Shown: positions 35,373 through 45,756, numbered from the stretch's first letter. The stretch is 64,000 nt of DNA from Litorimonas sp964352855 (GCA_964352855.1 CAYGTR010000009.1:1-64000); one strand, 5' to 3'. Numbers and translations are program-made. Notes: generated by a model from the letters alone, not told the origin.

Positions 35373-38300
35373 AATCAGACCCAAGCATAGTTTGACCCGC
35401 TAATGGCACTAAGACACTTGATTTTATATAATCTGGCGTTCTGTCAAAAAACCTTAACGAAGGATGCCATTTGTCATTATTGGTCATACCTTTAACTCGA
35501 CGCCAAAAATCATGTTTATGATGCCTTTCTGGGCTTACCCACGTACCGTTTATACCACCTTTTTTGTTCAAAACTTTATTCATTTTAGAACCTTTAGGAA
35601 AAAATCTATCCACATTACGCTTAGCGATTGCGTGCGACCATTCAGCACCAGCTTTTTTAGCACCGTTTTTAAGAAACGCACCAGTTCCGCCACCAAACGC
35701 TCCTAAAGCACCAGAAAAAGCCAATCTCCTATAATCTAAACAATTAAATGACATGCCATTTTCAAAATACTGAAAAGCCAAATCAGTAGCTAAACCAATA
35801 CCTATACCTATTAAAATAGGAACGAAGAATACTTCTCCAGTGGGATCAACATAGTTTATGGGACTCCCTCCTACATAGGCATACCTATTGAGGCCACCCG
35901 CCAATCCAATCATATCACTCTGTAAGTATCGCCCTAGCGTCGGGTCATACATGCGGTGCCAGTTCTGATAGAGCCCCATCTCTTCATCCTGATACTGTCC
36001 GGGGAACATCAGGCTTTGCGTGACCGCGCCCATGGTTTCGATCTGCATACCAAACGGCGTTGTGATACCCCCATCCCAGATGATTGTGCCTGCTGTATCG
36101 GTCGCAAAAGCTGGGCGACCGAGGTGGTCTGCGTGGAGGTAGGAGAGCACGACTTGTGATGTGGTCGTTCCGCCACTTCCATCTGTCATCTGGCCTGTAT
36201 TGGGGTCAATGCCAGCCGCTGCGCAGCGATTTTCTAATCGCGTAATGCGGTCTTGGAGGCGCACCGTAATCTCTTCAAGCTGCAGAACACGGGCATTGAG
36301 GTCTTCTATGCGCGTATTGAGATTATCAATCGCCGCATCTAGTTCCATCAGACGTGCGTCTAAATTCGCAATGCGCGTGGTGAGAGTATCAATGCGATCC
36401 GTATTGGTGTCGGGTACAGAGTCGAGCGTGGCTTGTAGCGCTGCCCGACGCGCCGCGACTTCGGCTTCACGCTCTTCCCGTGTAGTCACCGTGCCGGTTA
36501 GCATGTCGATACGGTCTCTGACCAAGACCAAGCGTTCTTCACGGTCTGCCAGTCTTTGCCTCAAATCCGCAATCAAGGCTGGATCGCAGTTGTCATTGGC
36601 GGGCACATCCTGCACGCCTAATGTCGCCACAGGCATGAGACCTATCCAGATATAATCACGGAGTATCGCCCCCGTCGCTGCATCTGTCTCAGAGATGAGA
36701 CGACCTTCATTATCATAGTGGTAATGAATAGCGGCTTGGCCCGTGAGGGATTTGGCGACCCGCTGCTCAAACACATCATAAGTGTAAGACGCCACAGACA
36801 CATCATTCTCCCGCACCGCCACCATACGGCCCCATGCATTCAGATCAAAGTCAAAGCGGCGTTCACCCTCAGCCGTTTGGCGCGTATCCTGCAAAATCTG
36901 TCCTGAAGGCGCATAGCCAAAGTCCCGGATGGGTGTGCTGTTCAAAGATACAGAGAAGAGACGCGCGGTATCTGCATCATAGCTGTAGTCTTCCGTAAAC
37001 GGATCCATTTCGGGGTCAATCGGCGTGACGTTCTTCTGCAAGCGGTCCCCGACAAGATTATAATTATAATCCAACTGACCATAGCCGCCTTGGGCTTGGG
37101 TTAAGCGGCTGACAGGGTCATAGGTAAAGCTCTGCGAGCGTTCAGGACGCACATTATCATTCATGGCGGTAATATCACCCACGTCATCATGCTCGAAGCC
37201 AATATCCATGAGTGCGCCATTCGGCCCGATACGACTTAGGGTCTTGGCCCGATACGCCGTATCATAGCTCAAACGCAGGTTATGCCCATCCCCCATATCC
37301 GCCCCGGAGATGGGCCCAAAGGCTTTATAGGTTGCGTTCGCGAGTACAGTGGTGACTTCATTGGTAGACGGATTGGTCACGGTAATACCTGTGACGCGAG
37401 CGACATTATCGCGGTTGAGCGCCACACTGGTGCCTGTCGGATATATCGTTTGCAGAACCTCTCCGGCTAAATCATGCGCGTAAGTGGTGGCGTAGGTCTG
37501 CGATCCGATTACCCGCGTCTCAGACGTTAAGAAGCCGAGACTGTTATAGCCATAATCCGTGCGCCCAAAGCCTTCGACAATCGCTGTAAGCTGACCCACA
37601 CCAAACGGCCCTTGGTCGTATACATAGGTCACATCATCATTATCATTTGACGCCGAGACATAATCCTCACTCAGAAGGCGTCCGGCAGCGTCATAAGTAT
37701 AGGCTGTGACCACACCGCGCGCATCCGTCATCTGTGTGACAAGGCCGCGTTCATCCCGAACATAAGTCATGCCGCCGCGCTCCGCACTGATCTCTTGCAC
37801 AACTTCGCCATAGCCATTGCGGATATAGCTTGTCGTAATATCACGCGCATCCGTCACGCTAGACAGTGGATTGCGGGCATCATTGATTTTGGAGAGGCCA
37901 TAATCCGTCTCGGCACCTAAAGGATCGGTCTCTTTGACGAGACGGTCGAGATTATCAAACTGGTTCGCCCAAGTGTTACCACGCGGATCAATTATATCCG
38001 TCGGGTTGCTCTCTCGGTCATAAGCAATTTGTGTGACGGATTGCGCGCTTTCGCCGCCTTCCATTAGCGTTTGGAGAATACGGTTGCGTTCGTCGCGGAT
38101 TTGCTCCGCAAAATACTCTGTGCCGCCATCCGTGCCTGTGAGGGTTGTGCTCGTCACACCACCTGCATTATTGCGTGTGTAAACCAAGCGCTCTCCCGCC
38201 GTGTTCTCAATCGCCATGAGACGCCGCGCATCATCATATTCAAAGCTTAAGCCGGAACCGTTTGGTTGAAGAATAGACGTGATCTGATCAACAAGATTGT

Positions 38301-40491
38301 AACCAATTTGTGTGACAGCGTTCTCCAGGCCAACAGCTTCAGTAATCCGAACAAGTTTGTGCTCAGAATCATATTCCAACAGCGTCTCAACGCCGTTTGC
38401 ATCAATAATGCGGCCCGGCGCACCAATCGGATTGTGATCCAGATATTGGGTCACATGACCGACCTCATTCGTCATAGAAATGAGGTTCGCGCCTGAATAT
38501 TGATAGAAGCGCGTATCGGACGGCCCCGGCAGAGGCCCATCAATGGACGTGACATTCGGGCCGGTATCATATCCGAACGTCCACGTTCTGGACGCATCAG
38601 CTTGGGCTGTAATATCCGTCAGCGTCCGGGCTTCCAAACGCGCAAATGCATCATAAACTCGCTCGTCAATCAAACCGGGCGTGGTGCGGCGAGTTGGTAA
38701 TTTATAGGTGGGGTGCCATTCTGTAGTTGTAATGACTTGGTCTGAGGTTCCTCTGGCCTCAACTTTTGACGTCACCCATCCTTTTCCATTTTTCTCAGAC
38801 CGCATTTGACGCCCCTCACGATCAATCGTCTCCATAAAGCTTGGAAAGTTTCTGACGGAACGCGCATCAGCCACACATTGGTTACTGGCTTGCCCTTCAA
38901 TTGTCTCGAAGTAACGACCTTCAAAGTTACTGCGATAAATCGTCTGACGACCAAGAGGATTGGTCTCAGTGACAGTTGGTTGACGGAAGATGCCTCCAAA
39001 AACAGTGATGTCATAATCAAAGCCATAACGATCCACGCCACCCGCATGTTCACTGCTGATGGCGAGGCCGCCTTCATCATAGTCCCAAGAGGCATAACGG
39101 ACGCCTGCACTGTCTATCATGCCTGTCAAAGCATAAGACTGCCGTGGTTTTTCATATAAATATGAGTGTGACTCGATTACCGTTCTTACATTAGGTGTCG
39201 CGATACCATTAGGCGCGAACCGTGTGGAGGATCTTAACCGTTCCGCTAGCCCCCATTCGGCACCTAGATCGGTCGTCGAATCATAAGTGAACTCAAGGCT
39301 CGATAGATCCGGAAAAGTGACACGTCTCAACGGGCCTGTCGTAGGCGTATAATCTACCTGCTCTCCATCCACCCAGATTTGGCGCACATGAGTACCGCCA
39401 TTGCCATCATCTTTTTCCCAAGTCTCAGTTGAATACTGGAAGCTCATAACCCGACCAAAACTATCTGTAGCGCTTGTTATAACATAACGCAGCGGTGAAA
39501 GTTGAACGGTGATATCTCCTCGTCTGAGCTGTTCATTCACAAGACGATTCGTAAAAGAAATGCTATATCCGCCGGGATAAGTTGCTTGTGTAAGCCTGAA
39601 AATGATTTGCTCGTTAACCAGGGAAGACCGGAATGTATATTGCACGCCGCCCTTATCCGCAAAGGTCATGCTTTGATTGGGTGTCGCGAAGCTCCCCGAA
39701 AACGCCGCATCACTGACCAAACGCACACGTCCGGAACCGCCGCCAAATCTTGCTGTTGTCAAGTGACGGCAGTTACCGCCATCACACTGGAATCTGACGG
39801 CTTGACTGCCAGGTAAAAATAACGTTGGCCTATTCGCTACATCAAGCTGCGACATGCGCGGGAACATATCGACAGACCACCCTCGGCCCAGGGCACCCAC
39901 GCTATTATTATAAAGGGTTCCATACTGACGCGAGGCATAGCTTCTGGAGAATGTGAAACGCCCGTCAGACGTTGAAAAGTCTTGATAATTCTGAATTTTA
40001 ATCCCGGATAAAAGATCGATAGGATTACCGCCTAAATCGCTTGAACCACCGGATGTGCAAGTGTCAGTAATCGATTTATCATTTTGGGTGCACTGTCCGC
40101 CCGAAGGAACCCCCTCTTTACACAATTGAAGGCCTCCAGGATTTCCGATCCAAAGTCTTTGTCTGCTAAGGATGGTTTTCTGGTCTGTCTCACACGTGAC
40201 AGAACTACCATCTGATCTCACAGACCTTAAAATATCCGTGTCTTGAGGATAGAAGTTCACCATATTAGCCGCACAGGCATTTTCAGGCGAAGTATAACCA
40301 CAGATCCGAGCTCCTGCCTGGCCGGCCGCTATAGCCACACGATCTGGAATACACCATGTACCGTCCGGACCGCCCTGAGGTGGTATGGGTGTAACTTGTG
40401 CAAAAACATTTGAGGCAAAACTTATGAAAACAACTATCCCGAAACATAATCCGAGCATGGATTTGGTGAATAGAACTTGAATTTTTGACAT
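35362..40491 (-). CDS. Rhs/YD-repeat protein with C-terminal toxin tip
   Basis: A 1709-residue secreted Rhs protein. A Sec signal peptide (ending near NVFAQ, residue 32) is followed by a Cys-containing region, a DUF6531-like segment (NPIDLLSGIKIQNYQ), many YD repeats (about 500-1290), an unusual coiled coil (about 1310-1425), the conserved YLHADHLGRP core and a GGLNRYAYVGGSPINYVDPTG junction near 1551. The last ~158 residues form the variable tip, with WVSPERHHKHD and KWHPSLRFFDRTP, a His-rich pattern suggesting but not proving a nuclease. No PAAR domain; export is by its own signal peptide. Confidence 0.88.
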   Translation of the reverse strand: MSKIQVLFTKSMLGLCFGIVVFISFASNVFAQVTPIPPQGGPDGTWCIPDRVAIAAGQAGARICGYTSPENACAANMVNFYPQDTDILRSVRSDGSSVTCETDQKTILSRQRLWIGNPGGLQLCKEGVPSGGQCTQNDKSITDTCTSGGSSDLGGNPIDLLSGIKIQNYQDFSTSDGRFTFSRSYASRQYGTLYNNSVGALGRGWSVDMFPRMSQLDVANRPTLFLPGSQAVRFQCDGGNCRHLTTARFGGGSGRVRLVSDAAFSGSFATPNQSMTFADKGGVQYTFRSSLVNEQIIFRLTQATYPGGYSISFTNRLVNEQLRRGDITVQLSPLRYVITSATDSFGRVMSFQYSTETWEKDDGNGGTHVRQIWVDGEQVDYTPTTGPLRRVTFPDLSSLEFTYDSTTDLGAEWGLAERLRSSTRFAPNGIATPNVRTVIESHSYLYEKPRQSYALTGMIDSAGVRYASWDYDEGGLAISSEHAGGVDRYGFDYDITVFGGIFRQPTVTETNPLGRQTIYRSNFEGRYFETIEGQASNQCVADARSVRNFPSFMETIDREGRQMRSEKNGKGWVTSKVEARGTSDQVITTTEWHPTYKLPTRRTTPGLIDERVYDAFARLEARTLTDITAQADASRTWTFGYDTGPNVTSIDGPLPGPSDTRFYQYSGANLISMTNEVGHVTQYLDHNPIGAPGRIIDANGVETLLEYDSEHKLVRITEAVGLENAVTQIGYNLVDQITSILQPNGSGLSFEYDDARRLMAIENTAGERLVYTRNNAGGVTSTTLTGTDGGTEYFAEQIRDERNRILQTLMEGGESAQSVTQIAYDRESNPTDIIDPRGNTWANQFDNLDRLVKETDPLGAETDYGLSKINDARNPLSSVTDARDITTSYIRNGYGEVVQEISAERGGMTYVRDERGLVTQMTDARGVVTAYTYDAAGRLLSEDYVSASNDNDDVTYVYDQGPFGVGQLTAIVEGFGRTDYGYNSLGFLTSETRVIGSQTYATTYAHDLAGEVLQTIYPTGTSVALNRDNVARVTGITVTNPSTNEVTTVLANATYKAFGPISGADMGDGHNLRLSYDTAYRAKTLSRIGPNGALMDIGFEHDDVGDITAMNDNVRPERSQSFTYDPVSRLTQAQGGYGQLDYNYNLVGDRLQKNVTPIDPEMDPFTEDYSYDADTARLFSVSLNSTPIRDFGYAPSGQILQDTRQTAEGERRFDFDLNAWGRMVAVRENDVSVASYTYDVFEQRVAKSLTGQAAIHYHYDNEGRLISETDAATGAILRDYIWIGLMPVATLGVQDVPANDNCDPALIADLRQRLADREERLVLVRDRIDMLTGTVTTREEREAEVAARRAALQATLDSVPDTNTDRIDTLTTRIANLDARLMELDAAIDNLNTRIEDLNARVLQLEEITVRLQDRITRLENRCAAAGIDPNTGQMTDGSGGTTTSQVVLSYLHADHLGRPAFATDTAGTIIWDGGITTPFGMQIETMGAVTQSLMFPGQYQDEEMGLYQNWHRMYDPTLGRYLQSDMIGLAGGLNRYAYVGGSPINYVDPTGEVFFVPILIGIGIGLATDLAFQYFENGMSFNCLDYRRLAFSGALGAFGGGTGAFLKNGAKKAGAEWSHAIAKRNVDRFFPKGSKMNKVLNKKGGINGTWVSPERHHKHDFWRRVKGMTNNDKWHPSLRFFDRTPDYIKSSVLVPLAGQTMLGSDCDC

Positions 40492-40805
40492 TTGGCGCTC
40501 CGTGATTACAATCTATCGCTTGCATAATGCCTTTAAACACGCAAGAAATTTCTATCGTAAGTTGGGGGAAAGTCGTTACTTCGGATTAAAAAATTAGCTT
40601 AAGGTGTTATTTGGCACCCATCATTAAGCGACCCTTTATGAGCGCTTTGGCCTCAATAATCGTCAGATTGGTATCATCGCCTCAGCTACGCCTAAGCGGG
40701 ATTATTATTTTCAAAGTCACGGCGGTAACGCAAAGATACGAAGGACTTATTTACAAACGGTCAAGAATGGATATTAGTAAAAAAAGGTGTTTTCAGGAAA
40801 GCACT
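40492..40805. other. Divergent intergenic region between rhs and the lipoprotein hydrolase
   Basis: About 310 bp with promoter potential for both genes. A longer in-frame extension of the hydrolase from 40611 has no signal or ribosome-binding site and is not supported. No repeat or RNA motif recognised. Confidence 0.3.
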
Positions 40806-41783
40806 ATGACTAGATATTCATTATTCTTCGTGTCGTTAATAGCGACGGTTTTGGCTTCATGTAGCAACGCAACAGAACCAAATTTAGTCACGAAAATTCC
40901 GAATGCAGAAATTTCACAAGATATCCCAATATCATCGGATAGTTTGTCTGGTTTGTATCGTGACGCGGGTCCTAATAGCCCAGTTGTTCTGATTGTTCCT
41001 GGGTCGGGACCTACCGATCTAAACGGGAATAACTCACTGGGCGTTCAGTCCAATGTATATCTCCAAATGTCAGACGCATTGTCCGCTAAAGGAATATCGA
41101 CGGTGCGTATTGACAAGCGCGGTATGTTTTCAAGCGAAGCTGCAGGTGACCCAAATGCTGTCACCCTAGAAATATATGCCCAAGATTACAAAAACTGGGT
41201 AGAAACAATTCGCGAAAAAACAAATCAGCCTTGCGTTTATATGTTGGGACATTCGGAAGGAGCCTTGATGGTTTCGGCGGCCTCAATCGATAATGAAAAT
41301 GTCTGCGGTCTTATATTGGTTTCGGGTATGGGACGATCTCTCGGCGATGTCTTGCGCGAGCAATTAAAGGCCAACCCCGCTAACAAGCCTATTCTAAAAC
41401 AGGCTTTTTCTGCCATAGATAGTCTAGAGCAGGGAGAGAGGGTCGACACAACGAAGTTGCATAGTGCTTTGCGCCCTTTATTCGGCGATCATGTACAGGA
41501 CTTTCTAATCTCGGTTATAGCAGTAGACCCCGCGCAAGTTGCTGCGGAAGCCCAAAAGGACACGTTAATAATTCACGGTGTGAACGACCTTCAAACATCC
41601 ACTCTCGACGCTCAAAATTTGGCAGATGCGACTGGAGGGCACCTCGTAATGATCGAAGGCATCAACCATATTCTAAAGGAAGCCCCTGCTAACAAACGGA
41701 AAAATTTTGCGACGTATAACAATCCGGACCTTCCCGTCTCAGGAAGCGTCATAGAGGCAATTCGAATTTTCGTTCTCCAATAG
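40806..41783 (+). CDS. Lipoprotein alpha/beta hydrolase
   Basis: A 325-residue alpha/beta-hydrolase with a lipoprotein signal, Cys19 in LASC. VLIVPGSGPTDLNGNN is the oxyanion region, YMLGHSEGALMVS contains the nucleophile Ser, and the C-terminal HGVNDLQTS and GINHILKEAP supply Asp and His. It resembles serine aminopeptidase/esterase-like hydrolases of unknown substrate. The ATG at 40806 follows AGGAAA and gives the lipobox in the right place. Confidence 0.8.
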   Translation: MTRYSLFFVSLIATVLASCSNATEPNLVTKIPNAEISQDIPISSDSLSGLYRDAGPNSPVVLIVPGSGPTDLNGNNSLGVQSNVYLQMSDALSAKGISTVRIDKRGMFSSEAAGDPNAVTLEIYAQDYKNWVETIREKTNQPCVYMLGHSEGALMVSAASIDNENVCGLILVSGMGRSLGDVLREQLKANPANKPILKQAFSAIDSLEQGERVDTTKLHSALRPLFGDHVQDFLISVIAVDPAQVAAEAQKDTLIIHGVNDLQTSTLDAQNLADATGGHLVMIEGINHILKEAPANKRKNFATYNNPDLPVSGSVIEAIRIFVLQ

Positions 41784-41861
41784 AGTTTAAACCAACTCCT
41801 TTGGAGCGCCATTGGCGCGGCAATCAGGAACTGCCGGTTACACGGAAGGTCTTGCCAAGTA

Positions 41862-42024
41862 GACAAACATTACCTGCGGCCTTCTTTGGGCGACTTAAGC
41901 CATTGAGCTAACGTCCGCAATGAGGATCTTCACGACTTCAGTTTGGGGGGCTTAGCGGACGTCAGAGAGTGCGAAATCTCGAACATTACCAGCGGCTGTT
42001 TTGGAGCGATTTTAGGACACTAAG
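41862..42024 (+). repeat. Degenerate intergenic repeat, copies A and B
   Basis: Copy A (41862-41944) reads AAACATTACCTGCGGCC, then CATTGAGCTAACGTCCGCAA and TGAGGATCTTCACGACTTCA. Copy B (41980-42024) repeats AACATTACCAGCGGCTGTTT and a shortened tail. A third copy lies at 43596-43677 beyond the two membrane genes. All are on the same strand. No gene in 41784-42106. Confidence 0.6.
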
Positions 42025-42106
42025 TAATTATAAAACTCCTGTCATTTGCATTTTATAAATCGCATTCTGAAGTACTTTTTACAGTGACTGATACCACAGG
42101 CAAGAT

Positions 42107-42673
42107 TTACAGATTAAAATACTTATAGGCCGATATTCCTAATACCGTTAGCAGCATAAAAACCGCCGCAATTGCGTACGCATAAGTAGCCCAAGGCCAG
42201 TTTTCACGCGGCGAGCGCTCATCCGATAGGGACAGTTTCCCCTCTTCATGCGAGGCAATCCATTTAATTTGGCTCGTCGGCATTATAATTTGTAAGTCGG
42301 GCGTCTTTCGGAACATCAATTCTGTCGACGGAGCGTTCCAATACCATTTTTGATCCCATCCTTGGATATCCGAAAAGGGTACAAACACAGGACGGCAAAA
42401 AGGCCTGAGCCAAGGATTGATTTTAAGCCCTATGCCGTCCGGATAAACGCCAATGCTCAAGAGGCCCGTATAGGATCGTGCAGGAAGGCCGCCCTTATAA
42501 AAGATCATATGTCTGTGACGGATGGTGGCATTTGCGGGCACCCAGTTCCGTCCGTAGACTTGTGCCAATTCTTCCCAAAGATGAGAATCACGTTTATACA
42601 TAAATCCGCACATAAGGGCGACGGGAACGACGCCAAACATCGCAAGGAATATCTTTTGGATGAACTCCATCAT
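42107..42673 (-). CDS. Hypothetical two-helix membrane protein
   Basis: A 188-residue protein with hydrophobic segments at each end (about 5-24 and 163-183) and a soluble middle with IGVYPDGIGLKINPWLRPF, reminiscent of PH-like membrane proteins that read out surface or lipid features. No family recognised with confidence. It precedes neither a toxin nor a metabolic partner; its only neighbour of similar type is the next gene. Confidence 0.55.
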   Translation of the reverse strand: MMEFIQKIFLAMFGVVPVALMCGFMYKRDSHLWEELAQVYGRNWVPANATIRHRHMIFYKGGLPARSYTGLLSIGVYPDGIGLKINPWLRPFCRPVFVPFSDIQGWDQKWYWNAPSTELMFRKTPDLQIIMPTSQIKWIASHEEGKLSLSDERSPRENWPWATYAYAIAAVFMLLTVLGISAYKYFNL

Positions 42674-42727
42674 TCTATTGATCCCAGGCTATGGAATCAG
42701 ATGTATTCGGGATGAACTTAAATTCTC

Positions 42728-43498
42728 TCACCGCGGAGCTCCCTCTAACGCTCTTTTGATAAAGTCGATGATGTGCAGCCTCGGCGCATCCGGATCTCGC
42801 TCGTAACCCGATGAAAACGGGTTCGTAATTCCTGCAGGCCTTTCAAGAATCCTGTCCTCATAATAATCTACGAGCAGGTCCTCGGTCGGTGTGATAAGCC
42901 GAATTTCATACATATTCCCGACACGTGTATTGCTCATCAGGTAAGATGTGTTGGACCCCTCGGCGAAGAACAACACCGGCTCTTTAATATTAACAGCCAC
43001 GTGAATGGACGGTGGAAGGTCTTTACAGATTGGGATTTGTATTTTTTTTGACATCATTTTACCAGATGAATGCGAATGACAAAATTCTGATCGTCTGAAT
43101 TGGCGATAGGCGCTTGCTAGTCGGTCATTTTCTGTTTTAGGGAATTGCTCCATTCCGCTTTCTTTTTTTATCAAGTCAATATGCGTCTGCTGAAAACCTC
43201 CAACCGTCACAAATCTCTTGGGTAGCCGGCCCGCCAAGTGGATCCTTTCCATATTTGCAAGCTGAAGCTCGCGTTGATCCGCCTTTATGTCCGCATGAAC
43301 ATGCTGAAATTTTATCAACAGAAATGGAGCCAAGATTACGACAATGCCCACAAATAGCCTAGCAAGTCTGCGGCGAGGATTTCTCGTTTTTGACACTGAT
43401 GAAACAATGCCTAAGCCAATCGAGAAGAACCCCAAGAAGTATAACGCCGCGACCAAAAGCACGGGAAATACGAGTAGCCAAAACGCCCAGCTGTCCAT
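42728..43498 (-). CDS. Hypothetical membrane protein
   Basis: A 256-residue protein with two N-terminal membrane helices (about 5-32 and 45-65) and a soluble C-terminal region ending in LHIIDFIKRALEGAP. No recognised domain. It is transcribed in the same direction as the other membrane gene, 54 bp upstream of it, and the pair lies between copies of a degenerate repeat. Confidence 0.55.
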   Translation of the reverse strand: MDSWAFWLLVFPVLLVAALYFLGFFSIGLGIVSSVSKTRNPRRRLARLFVGIVVILAPFLLIKFQHVHADIKADQRELQLANMERIHLAGRLPKRFVTVGGFQQTHIDLIKKESGMEQFPKTENDRLASAYRQFRRSEFCHSHSSGKMMSKKIQIPICKDLPPSIHVAVNIKEPVLFFAEGSNTSYLMSNTRVGNMYEIRLITPTEDLLVDYYEDRILERPAGITNPFSSGYERDPDAPRLHIIDFIKRALEGAPR

Positions 43499-43595
43499 GT
43501 GAGTCCCCTCCTAAAAATAAAGTTTAGCTTACCTGCGTAAAAATACTCTAAATGGCATATTGGCCAACCTTTTTTGAGAGAGCACAAGCGAATCC

Positions 43596-43677
43596 GCAAA
43601 CATTATCAGCGGCCGTTTTTGGACGTTTATTGCCACTGAGCTAATGTCTGCAATGAGGATCATCGTGACTTCAGGTT
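43596..43677 (+). repeat. Degenerate intergenic repeat, copy C
   Basis: Reads AAACATTATCAGCGGCCGTT, then CACTGAGCTAATGTCTGCAA and TGAGGATCATCGTGACTTCA, matching copy A at 41862-41944 with scattered substitutions. Same orientation, about 1.7 kb away. Confidence 0.6.
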
Positions 43678-43709
43678 AATGGGCATTGCGGTCATTAGGA
43701 TTGTCGGTT

Positions 43710-45626
43710 TTAGACGCCGATGACATCTCCATCAGTTCTATAGATGACGACGACTGAAGGTCGCGGTGGCATATCAGGTTCAAAATCCGGCCATCTTGTA
43801 AGGGGTGTTTCAAAGGTTGTATTATCGTCTTCACCGGGATGCTGTACTGCCAAAAACAAGGCTCGCCCGTCTGGTGCAAAACGTGGGCCGCACACTTCTG
43901 CTCCAATTGGTGCTCGGAAAAAAGCCCGTCCGGTGCCGCGGCCCATACCGCTTGTTTCTAATGCCCATAGCCCGTCGGCCGCTCCAGATTTTGGATTGCC
44001 GTCTGTGGCCACCCAGACGCCACCTCTGGGATCAACGGCGCAATTGTCAGGCGCAGAAAACCAGCCGTTTTCGGAAATGGCCGGGTTCCATACTGCGCCG
44101 TATTCCGGGTCATTAGGATTACCGCATTTAACCAAGAATTCCCATTGAGATCGCGTGGCTGCAAAGTCACCATCCGGCTCTATGATTTCAATAATATGAC
44201 CAAAGGTATTTTTGGGACGTGGATTGGCCACATTCAGAGCCGTCCTCAGCGGCGCATCAATTGCATCTGAGCGGTTTTTATTATTGGTCAGCATTACATA
44301 GACTTTGCCATCAGCAGCGTGGGGCTGCACGTCTTCTGGCCGATCCATCGGCGTTGCGCCTAAGGCATCTGCAGCAAGGCGTGTGGAAATCATAACATCC
44401 GCTTGAGACGCGAAACCATTCTCCGACGTCAGGGGACCTTGGCCGAAAGTCAGAGCGAGCCAATCAAGCCCGTTTTCATCAAAGCGCGCGACATAGAGCG
44501 TGCCGTTGTCAAGTATATCGGGGTTAGGGCGCTCAGAATTATAGGCATCACGGCTCACGAATTTATAGAGATAATCCCCACGCTGATCATCCCCCATATA
44601 GACAACGACGCGTCCGTCCGGAGCCAAAACTGTTTCCGCACCTTCATGTTTGAAACGCCCTAAAGCGGTTCTCTTTTTTGGCGTAGAGGTAGGGTCTGCC
44701 GGGTCAATCTCAACAATCCACCCAAAGCGGTTGGCCTCGTTCGGCGCGATGCTGACATCAAAACGATTGTCATAATGATGCCAATCAAGACCTCCGTCAG
44801 GAACACCCATGCGTTGGTGATTTTGCGTCTCGGGATGGTCGGGCGAAAGCAGTCCGCCAAAATATCCGTCGATATTCTCTTCCGCAGTCAGGTAAGTACC
44901 CCAGGGCGTCATCCCGCCGGCACAATTACCAAGCGTACCAAATACACGGGTGCCAGATGGCTCCTTGGGCGTTGTCATCCGTGGATGTCCCGCAGCCGGG
45001 CCTGTAATCTCCATAGGTGTATCGCCCGTAATCCGCCGGTTCAGCGGTGAGCCGCGCTCGACTTTCCAGCGGTCATTGGTACGTGTAATTTCAACAATAG
45101 TCGCGCCTTGGCTCGCGATTTCTGTAGCGATGCGAGCTTTATCTTTCGCCCGCCGCTGGGCTGCCGGGAACATGTTACGTGTGCTACTATATTCATGGTT
45201 GACGCATAGTAGGCCGCGATCATCGGAAAGTGGCGCAAAGCCGATGAAGTCATTATTATAGCCAAATTGCTTTGATTGAGACTCGGGGGATTGATTGAGA
45301 GGGTCAAACTCCGGCGCGTTAGTAAAGATGGGATCGCCCCACCGCAGCAGGACATCCGCCTCATAGCCCTTAGGAATATGATGTGTGCCGTCTGAGCCCC
45401 GCTTAATTTCATCAAATGTGAAACGACCTTTTATAGGCGATGAGTCAAGCGGGGTTTTGTTATATTCGGTGAGCGAAGGTGCGCAAGAAGCACTCGCTAT
45501 AGAGGCACCAAGACCCGCAAGGATGGCGCGTCGTGAAAGCCGTTTTTCAATTAAATCGGAGAGCGTTTCGGAGCCGTCATGCGCGCGTGGATTGGACGGA
45601 ATGTCATCTTTGTCAAAATGGATCAT
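43710..45626 (-). CDS. phoX: PhoX-family alkaline phosphatase (DUF839)
   Basis: A 638-residue PhoX-like protein. A twin-arginine signal SRRAILAGLGASIASA near residue 35 implies folded export; an SASC follows, so it may also be lipidated. Family features include the VNHEYSSTRNMF segment, GNCAGGMTPWGTYLTAEEN, and the C-terminal DNCAVDPRGGVWVATDG. PhoX hydrolyses phosphomonoesters using calcium and iron. It is divergent from a TonB receptor and phytase gene, across a Pho-box-like site. Confidence 0.88.
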   Translation of the reverse strand: MIHFDKDDIPSNPRAHDGSETLSDLIEKRLSRRAILAGLGASIASASCAPSLTEYNKTPLDSSPIKGRFTFDEIKRGSDGTHHIPKGYEADVLLRWGDPIFTNAPEFDPLNQSPESQSKQFGYNNDFIGFAPLSDDRGLLCVNHEYSSTRNMFPAAQRRAKDKARIATEIASQGATIVEITRTNDRWKVERGSPLNRRITGDTPMEITGPAAGHPRMTTPKEPSGTRVFGTLGNCAGGMTPWGTYLTAEENIDGYFGGLLSPDHPETQNHQRMGVPDGGLDWHHYDNRFDVSIAPNEANRFGWIVEIDPADPTSTPKKRTALGRFKHEGAETVLAPDGRVVVYMGDDQRGDYLYKFVSRDAYNSERPNPDILDNGTLYVARFDENGLDWLALTFGQGPLTSENGFASQADVMISTRLAADALGATPMDRPEDVQPHAADGKVYVMLTNNKNRSDAIDAPLRTALNVANPRPKNTFGHIIEIIEPDGDFAATRSQWEFLVKCGNPNDPEYGAVWNPAISENGWFSAPDNCAVDPRGGVWVATDGNPKSGAADGLWALETSGMGRGTGRAFFRAPIGAEVCGPRFAPDGRALFLAVQHPGEDDNTTFETPLTRWPDFEPDMPPRPSVVVIYRTDGDVIGV

Positions 45627-45756
45627 AGAGAGCTTCTACTTTTAACGGACAGATTTAATATACCTATATTGCATTCGTTTTGTGACAAGACGATGAAATC
45701 ACAGACGCGTAGCTGTCAAAAAAATGACGTAAAAAGTAAATAGGATTTTCATAGTC

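Noticed and set aside
41880..41945. tRNA-like look of the sequence around GAGCTAACGTCCGCAA
   Set aside because: No acceptor stem or complete cloverleaf; it is part of a degenerate repeat.
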